Source: an uncultured Gammaproteobacteria bacterium
GTDB lineage: Bacteria > Pseudomonadota > Gammaproteobacteria > Pseudomonadales > Pseudohongiellaceae
NCBI GenBank assembly: GCA_903889815.1
Contig: CAISYX010000035.1
Coordinates: 1-20,064 of the forward strand
Length of the DNA stretch: 20,064 nt
Reading direction: 5' to 3'
The translations under genes were made by a program, and so were the position numbers. Below are positions 16,352 through 20,064 of this stretch, in pieces; the stretch's first letter is position 1, and every line of letters starts with the position of its first letter. The notes under the pieces are model-generated. The model was given only the letters and a program-made list of their open reading frames with translations. It ran no database searches and was not told where the DNA came from.

Positions 16352-16404
16352 ATTCAGGGGCGGTGGCGAGCACCCTCCGACGTACACCGGAAAGGATAAC
16401 GCGC

Positions 16405-17157
16405 TTGAACAAGCCTTGTCTCATTGAAGCCGCCGAGGTCAGCGTCACTTTTGGATCTCGCGCCGTGCTCGAACATGTCAGCCTGAAAGTGCATGAGGGC
16501 GAGGTGGTAACCCTCATCGGCCCCAATGGCGCAGGCAAGACCACGCTCGTGCGTGTCATGCTGGGCCTGTTGAAGCCACACGCGGGAAGTGTGCGCAAGC
16601 AGGACGGCCTGCGCATCGGCTACATGCCGCAGAAATTGCACATCGAACCCACAATGCCCATTACCGTGCGCAGATTCCTCGAGTTGGCAAGACATGCCGG
16701 CAGGACTGCCATAGAAGAGGTTCTCAAAGAGGTGCGTATCTCACACTTGCTGGATCAGCAACTGAAAGCCATTTCTGGCGGTGAATTGCAGCGCGTCCTC
16801 CTGGCGCGCGCCTTGTCACAATCACCGCAATTGCTGGTCCTTGACGAGCCGGCACAAGGTGTCGATGTGGGCGGCCAGGCTGAACTTTACGAACTAATCA
16901 ACGAGATCCGCGGACGCCACCAGTGCGGCGTCCTCATGATCTCTCACGATCTGCACCTGGTTATGGCCCGCACGGACGAAGTTATCTGCTTGAATCATCA
17001 CATCTGTTGCCATGGTCGTCCTGAGCAGGTCAGTATTGATCCTTCGTATCTTGCGCTGTTTGGCAGGAAGGAAGCGGAAAGTCTCGCAATCTACACACAT
17101 CGCCACAATCACCATCATGACCTTACCGGGCACGTCGTGGAGTCTACACATGAATGA
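16405..17157 (+). CDS. znuC: Zinc ABC transporter ATP-binding protein ZnuC
   Basis: This 250-residue ATPase energises zinc import with ZnuB. Walker A is GPNGAGKT (39-46), the Q-loop Gln is Q76, the signature is SGGEL (124-128), Walker B is LLVLDEP (143-149) and the H-loop is H181. The C-terminal tail is His-rich (THRHNHHHD, 231-239), as in ZnuC. I chose the TTG at 16405 because AAGGA lies about 8 nt upstream. The ATG at 16318 would place the Zur box inside the gene and add residues without family resemblance. The 3' end overlaps znuB by 8 nt. Confidence 0.93.
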   Translation: MNKPCLIEAAEVSVTFGSRAVLEHVSLKVHEGEVVTLIGPNGAGKTTLVRVMLGLLKPHAGSVRKQDGLRIGYMPQKLHIEPTMPITVRRFLELARHAGRTAIEEVLKEVRISHLLDQQLKAISGGELQRVLLARALSQSPQLLVLDEPAQGVDVGGQAELYELINEIRGRHQCGVLMISHDLHLVMARTDEVICLNHHICCHGRPEQVSIDPSYLALFGRKEAESLAIYTHRHNHHHDLTGHVVESTHE

Positions 17158-17950
17158 CTTCATTCTGCGCGCACTGGTGGCGGGATTGTTGATAGCGACC
17201 ATTGCCGGACTGATGGGCTCGTTTGTCGTGTGGCGCCGAATGTCTTATTTTGGTGATACACTGGCGCACTCGTCACTTCTCGGCATCGCCATCGGCATTC
17301 TGCTCGACATCAATTTGCAGCTTGCAGTCGTGGCAAGCGCCTTGCTTTTCGCTGGAATTCTACTGCTGCTGCAGCGCAGCAAAACCATCGCGACTGATAC
17401 GCTGCTGGGAATACTGGCGCACAGTACGCTGGCATTCGGGCTGCTGATTCTCGCGTTGTCGAGTACGGTGCAGGTCAATCTGATCGGGTATCTGTTTGGC
17501 GATCTGCTGACCGTCACCATGACTGATCTGTTCTGGATTCTCTCTTGTGCCATCGTGATTGGGACACTGCTCTACTTTTTCTGGAACGGCTTTCTTGCAA
17601 TCACCGTTCATGAAGAGCTTGCGGAGGTGGAGGGCGTGCCAGTCGGGAGACTGCATTGCCTGATGGTCATGATGATCGCGCTGCTGATAGCGGTATCCAT
17701 GAAGATTGTCGGAGTCTTGCTGATAACCTCTCTTCTGATCATTCCCCCTGCAGCTGCACGAAGAATTGCGCAGACTCCTGAGCAGATGGCACTGGGTGCG
17801 AGTGTGATTGGCTGTCTTTCCGTTGGCGGGGGATTGCTGATGTCCTGGGAGTGGGATACGCCGGCTGGTCCGTCGATCGTGGTGTCTGCATGCGCGATTT
17901 TTGTACTGCTGACGCTGGTGCCAGCATTGCGGCGGCGCGGCGCTCAGTAG
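17150..17950 (+). CDS. znuB: Zinc ABC transporter permease ZnuB
   Basis: This 266-residue inner-membrane permease has about eight transmembrane segments and the ABC-3 family hallmarks: RRMSYFGDTLAHSSLLG (29-45), a coupling region EGVPVGRLH (161-169), KIVGVLLITSLLIIPPAAA (185-203) and DTPAGPS (236-242). The ATG at 17150 overlaps the znuC 3' end, with GGAG 7 nt upstream, so the two are translated together. Its stop codon overlaps the sco stop on the opposite strand. The frame is open further upstream inside znuC, but that extension has no family resemblance. Confidence 0.94.
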   Translation: MNDFILRALVAGLLIATIAGLMGSFVVWRRMSYFGDTLAHSSLLGIAIGILLDINLQLAVVASALLFAGILLLLQRSKTIATDTLLGILAHSTLAFGLLILALSSTVQVNLIGYLFGDLLTVTMTDLFWILSCAIVIGTLLYFFWNGFLAITVHEELAEVEGVPVGRLHCLMVMMIALLIAVSMKIVGVLLITSLLIIPPAAARRIAQTPEQMALGASVIGCLSVGGGLLMSWEWDTPAGPSIVVSACAIFVLLTLVPALRRRGAQ

Positions 17951-18627
17951 TCGGAGCGGATGGACTGATAGGCGAGCGTGAGTTCGCGGTCCTGAATGGC
18001 GACATCGAAAAAGCCGTGGTAACGCCCTTCTGGGTTGATGATGAGAATGTTCCCGCTGTGATCGATTTCATAGTCTGTCGGGGCGGACATGATGTGACCA
18101 GCATGAGGGTCGTTGGAGATTTGCGCTGCAGGGGGTGGTTCGTGGGCGATGAACAACTGTCGGGCAAGCGCAGCAACGTCTTCGTATGGACCATTCAAGC
18201 CGACAAAATCCTCGTGAAACGAACTCATGTATTCCGCCATTTTCTCAGTCGTGTCCCTCTGAGGATCAACACTCACCATGATGACCTGGGTCTCATCGCC
18301 CGGCGTTGCTGCCTTCAACTGCTGGTAGAACTGGCTGAGCTCTGTGAGTGTCAATGGACAAATGTCCGGACATGACGTGAAGCCAAAAAATATCAGGCTC
18401 CATTTTCCGACAAGTTTGTCCTGCGTGAACGCGTTTCCGCGCTGATCAAGCAAAGAGAACGGGTCCAGCGCAACGGGCTCTTCGTAGACGAGCGCGCCAG
18501 CTTCGCGCAATTCCTCAGGGCTGAGAGTTGCCGCATTGTTGCTGGTGATTCGCAAGTACGTCATGACAAACACGAGCGCCACGAACAGCAGGCACAGGAT
18601 GAGTGTCAGCTTGATATTCTTGTTCAT
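17944..18627 (-). CDS. SCO1/SenC family copper chaperone for cytochrome oxidase
   Basis: This 227-residue protein has an N-terminal membrane anchor (about 5-25) and a periplasmic thioredoxin-like domain. Copper ligands are C86 and C90 in SCPDICP and H190 in the EIDHSG segment. SCO proteins help insert copper into the CuA site of cytochrome c oxidase and may handle its thiols. A segment with two His (PHAGHIM, 174-180) just before the conserved His looks like an extra exposed loop. It follows cyoE by 36 nt on the same strand. Its 3' end overlaps the znuB stop by 7 nt in a tail-to-tail arrangement. The start ATG has a weak GGAG 11 nt upstream. Confidence 0.92.
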   Translation of the reverse strand: MNKNIKLTLILCLLFVALVFVMTYLRITSNNAATLSPEELREAGALVYEEPVALDPFSLLDQRGNAFTQDKLVGKWSLIFFGFTSCPDICPLTLTELSQFYQQLKAATPGDETQVIMVSVDPQRDTTEKMAEYMSSFHEDFVGLNGPYEDVAALARQLFIAHEPPPAAQISNDPHAGHIMSAPTDYEIDHSGNILIINPEGRYHGFFDVAIQDRELTLAYQSIRSDY

Positions 18628-18663
18628 GATCGTTGGAGCTCCAGTAAAAACAGCGGGAATCGC

Positions 18664-19545
18664 TTACAGGTAGTGGTCTGTGAGCAGGACAATGAACAGC
18701 ACCATCAGATAGACAATCGAATATTGGAATGTGTCCATCGCGGTGGACGGTTTCGGCTTGAACATCAAAATCAATGACCACCAGAGGAATCCCAAACCCA
18801 GCACAATGGCCGCAAGGAGATAGATCGGCCCGCTCATTCCCGTCAAATAGGGAAGCAACGTGATCAGGATCATGATGATGGTGTAAAGGATGATGTGAAG
18901 CTTGGTGACATGTTCGCCATGGGTGACGGGCAGCATCGGAATGCCAGTCTTCGCGTATTCTTCCTTGCGGTGAATGGCAAGCGCCCAGAAGTGCGGCGGT
19001 GTCCACGCGAAGATGATCAGGACAAGGATGAGGGCGCCGGGCTCTATGGTGCCAGTAACCGCCGACCACCCAAGCAGCGGGGGCATAGCCCCGGAAAGAC
19101 CGCCGATGACGATGTTCTGTGGGGTCGCTCGCTTGAGATAGCCTGTGTAAATGAAGGCATAGCCAACGAAGGAGGCAAGCGTGAGCCACGCGCTCAGCGC
19201 GTTGACCCAAACAAGAAGAATAAGCATCCCGGCCACGCCAATCGCAGCAGCAAATATGGCTGCCTGTTTCGGGTCCACACGGCCCTGTGGTATCGGCCTG
19301 TTGTGGGTGCGCTTCATAAGGGAGTCCACGCGGTGGTCAATCAGATGATTGACTACAGCACCAGAGCCAGCCACCAACGCGATGCCTATATTGCCAAGAA
19401 TCAGGACATCCAGCGGCACCATGCCCGGAACAGCCAGAAACATGCCAACCATGGCGGTAAGAATCATCAGCATCACGACGCGCGGTTTGCACATCTCATA
19501 ATAGTCACGCCAACTGACTGATTGCTTGCTTGCCAGGTCTGTCAC
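18664..19545 (-). CDS. cyoE: Protoheme IX farnesyltransferase (heme O synthase)
   Basis: This 293-residue UbiA-type prenyltransferase attaches a farnesyl group to heme b to give heme O for terminal oxidases. It has eight or nine transmembrane segments. The first aspartate-rich motif is N66-x3-D70-x3-D74 followed by KRTHNRPIP. The second conserved region is TPPHFWALAIHRKEEYAKTGIPMLPV, where Glu replaces the Asp more usual before Y. The start is a GTG at 19543-19545 with GAGAGGA 5 nt upstream. Together with the downstream sco gene it looks like the tail end of an aa3-oxidase assembly group (ctaB naming is also used), but no cox gene is upstream in the window. Confidence 0.96.
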   Translation of the reverse strand: MTDLASKQSVSWRDYYEMCKPRVVMLMILTAMVGMFLAVPGMVPLDVLILGNIGIALVAGSGAVVNHLIDHRVDSLMKRTHNRPIPQGRVDPKQAAIFAAAIGVAGMLILLVWVNALSAWLTLASFVGYAFIYTGYLKRATPQNIVIGGLSGAMPPLLGWSAVTGTIEPGALILVLIIFAWTPPHFWALAIHRKEEYAKTGIPMLPVTHGEHVTKLHIILYTIIMILITLLPYLTGMSGPIYLLAAIVLGLGFLWWSLILMFKPKPSTAMDTFQYSIVYLMVLFIVLLTDHYL

Positions 19546-19866
19546 TGCATTCCTCTCTTTCCAAATTCAGCAACGGCGCCTCGGAGCGGCACCTTCATTG
19601 TCTGTCACTGGCGATTGTACTAAAAATCGACCTTAAAAAGCTTCAGCTAAATGAGACAAGTCGCCCGAGATGCCCGTGCCCGTTTGCCGGCCCGGCTGCC
19701 AAACTCATCTCAGCCTTCTTGATGAATGCTCTATGAGCGGGAAAACACGTCCCGGATAGTTGACGACAAGACATAGGGGAAGTTGTAGAGTGAAGGCGAA
19801 TCCATGGAAGGAGTATGAGTAGTTGATTGTTTTCAATTCACATCAGAATGAAACAGGAGGTACTCC
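19546..19866. other. 321-bp divergent intergenic region
   Basis: This gap separates cyoE (minus) from an unidentified plus-strand gene. Near the cyoE side the minus strand has TACAAT (19614-19619) as a possible -10, but no good -35, and a small inverted repeat CGATT/AATCG flanks it. Near the other side a TTGACG occurs at 19760. No tRNA, repeat family or convincing small ORF is seen, and a 68-codon plus frame at 19530-19736 has no coding character. Confidence 0.5.
19760..19789 (+). promoter_or_regulatory. Weak candidate promoter for the 19867 gene
   Basis: TTGACG (19760-19765, 5 of 6 to the -35 consensus) is followed after 18 nt by TGTAGA (19784-19789, a poor -10). It would give a leader of about 70 nt before the start codon. 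This is a guess from spacing alone. Confidence 0.25.
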
Positions 19867-20064
19867 ATGAAGTGCATTTACTATCTTTCGCCCACCCTGA
19901 AGAGCACGCAGGAAATATCTAACGATTTGCATGCGATAGGTGTCAATGACTGGTTCCTTCATATTGTCAGCAAGGATGAAGGAGGACTCGCAAGAAGCAG
20001 GCTTCATTCCAGCAATTATCTTGAAACCCTTGATTTGATCCGTGACGGCCTTATAGGCGCTGGC
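19867..20064 (+). CDS. Unidentified protein, 5' end only
   Basis: The first 66 codons of a gene run off the right edge. The protein begins MKCIYYLSPTLKSTQEIS and continues with NDWFLHIVSKDEGGLARS, HSSNYLETLDLIRDG and GAG at the edge. The ATG has a near-perfect AGGAGGT 5 nt upstream, so strong translation is likely. A short alpha/beta start with a conserved-looking HxxSKDE segment, followed by Gly-rich sequence, recalls small gammaproteobacterial proteins in which a cytoplasmic segment precedes a glycine-zipper or membrane segment. I cannot name the family from this fragment. The upstream 321 bp separates it from the divergent cyoE. Confidence 0.75.
   Translation, partial: MKCIYYLSPTLKSTQEISNDLHAIGVNDWFLHIVSKDEGGLARSRLHSSNYLETLDLIRDGLIGAG

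Noticed and set aside
16318..16404. ZnuC beginning at the ATG at 16318
   Set aside because: The Zur palindrome would fall inside the gene. The TTG at 16405 has a good ribosome binding site and matches the family start.
18515..19210. A 231-codon minus-strand frame overlapping sco and cyoE
   Set aside because: It is a shifted frame of cyoE rich in His, Arg and Pro with no domain.

Overview
The window looks like a chromosomal segment of a gammaproteobacterium, probably a marine or Pseudomonas-like lineage. The evidence is the clustering of engB, polA, a diheme cytochrome c4, dsbA and a long GGDEF protein, an arrangement I remember from Pseudomonas. Gram-negative envelope functions (type II secretion, DsbA, ZnuABC) and cytochrome-oxidase assembly genes (cyoE, sco) agree with this. 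The sequence is GC-rich by eye and densely coding. I see no tRNA, rRNA, CRISPR array, prophage or insertion sequence.

Positions 1-8069, all on the minus strand, hold a type II secretion (T2SS) operon read from right to left: gspL-like, gspM-like, gspE, gspF, gspD, gspG, gspH, gspI and the start of gspJ, which runs off the left edge. Genes are tightly spaced or overlap (ATGA junctions at E/F and H/I). No gspC is visible, and L and M precede E, which differs from the classical C-D-E-F-G-H-I-J-K-L-M order. The secretin has a lipobox, which suggests a self-piloting lipoprotein secretin.

Positions 8160-11679, also minus, hold a cytochrome c4 gene, dsbA and a 687-residue diguanylate cyclase with intact GGEEF and I-site. 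A strong hairpin lies between dsbA and the cyclase gene. engB (plus, 11941-12561) diverges from the cytochrome gene and converges on polA.

Positions 12593-17950 hold polA and the zinc-uptake locus. PolA keeps its 5'-nuclease and polymerase residues, but every catalytic residue of the 3'-5' exonuclease site is replaced. znuA (minus) and znuC-znuB (plus) diverge from a 103-bp region with a near-perfect 19-bp palindrome that matches the Zur-box pattern and carries an extended -10 element on each strand.

Positions 17944-20064 hold sco and cyoE (minus; Cu and heme O assembly for terminal oxidase), a 321-bp intergenic region, and the first 66 codons of an unidentified plus-strand gene with a very strong ribosome binding site.

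Most of the window is recognisable core biology. The observations most worth checking are the exonuclease-dead Pol I, the bidirectional Zur operator-promoter, and the rearranged T2SS operon with a lipo-secretin. I did not find a clear candidate for a wholly new system.
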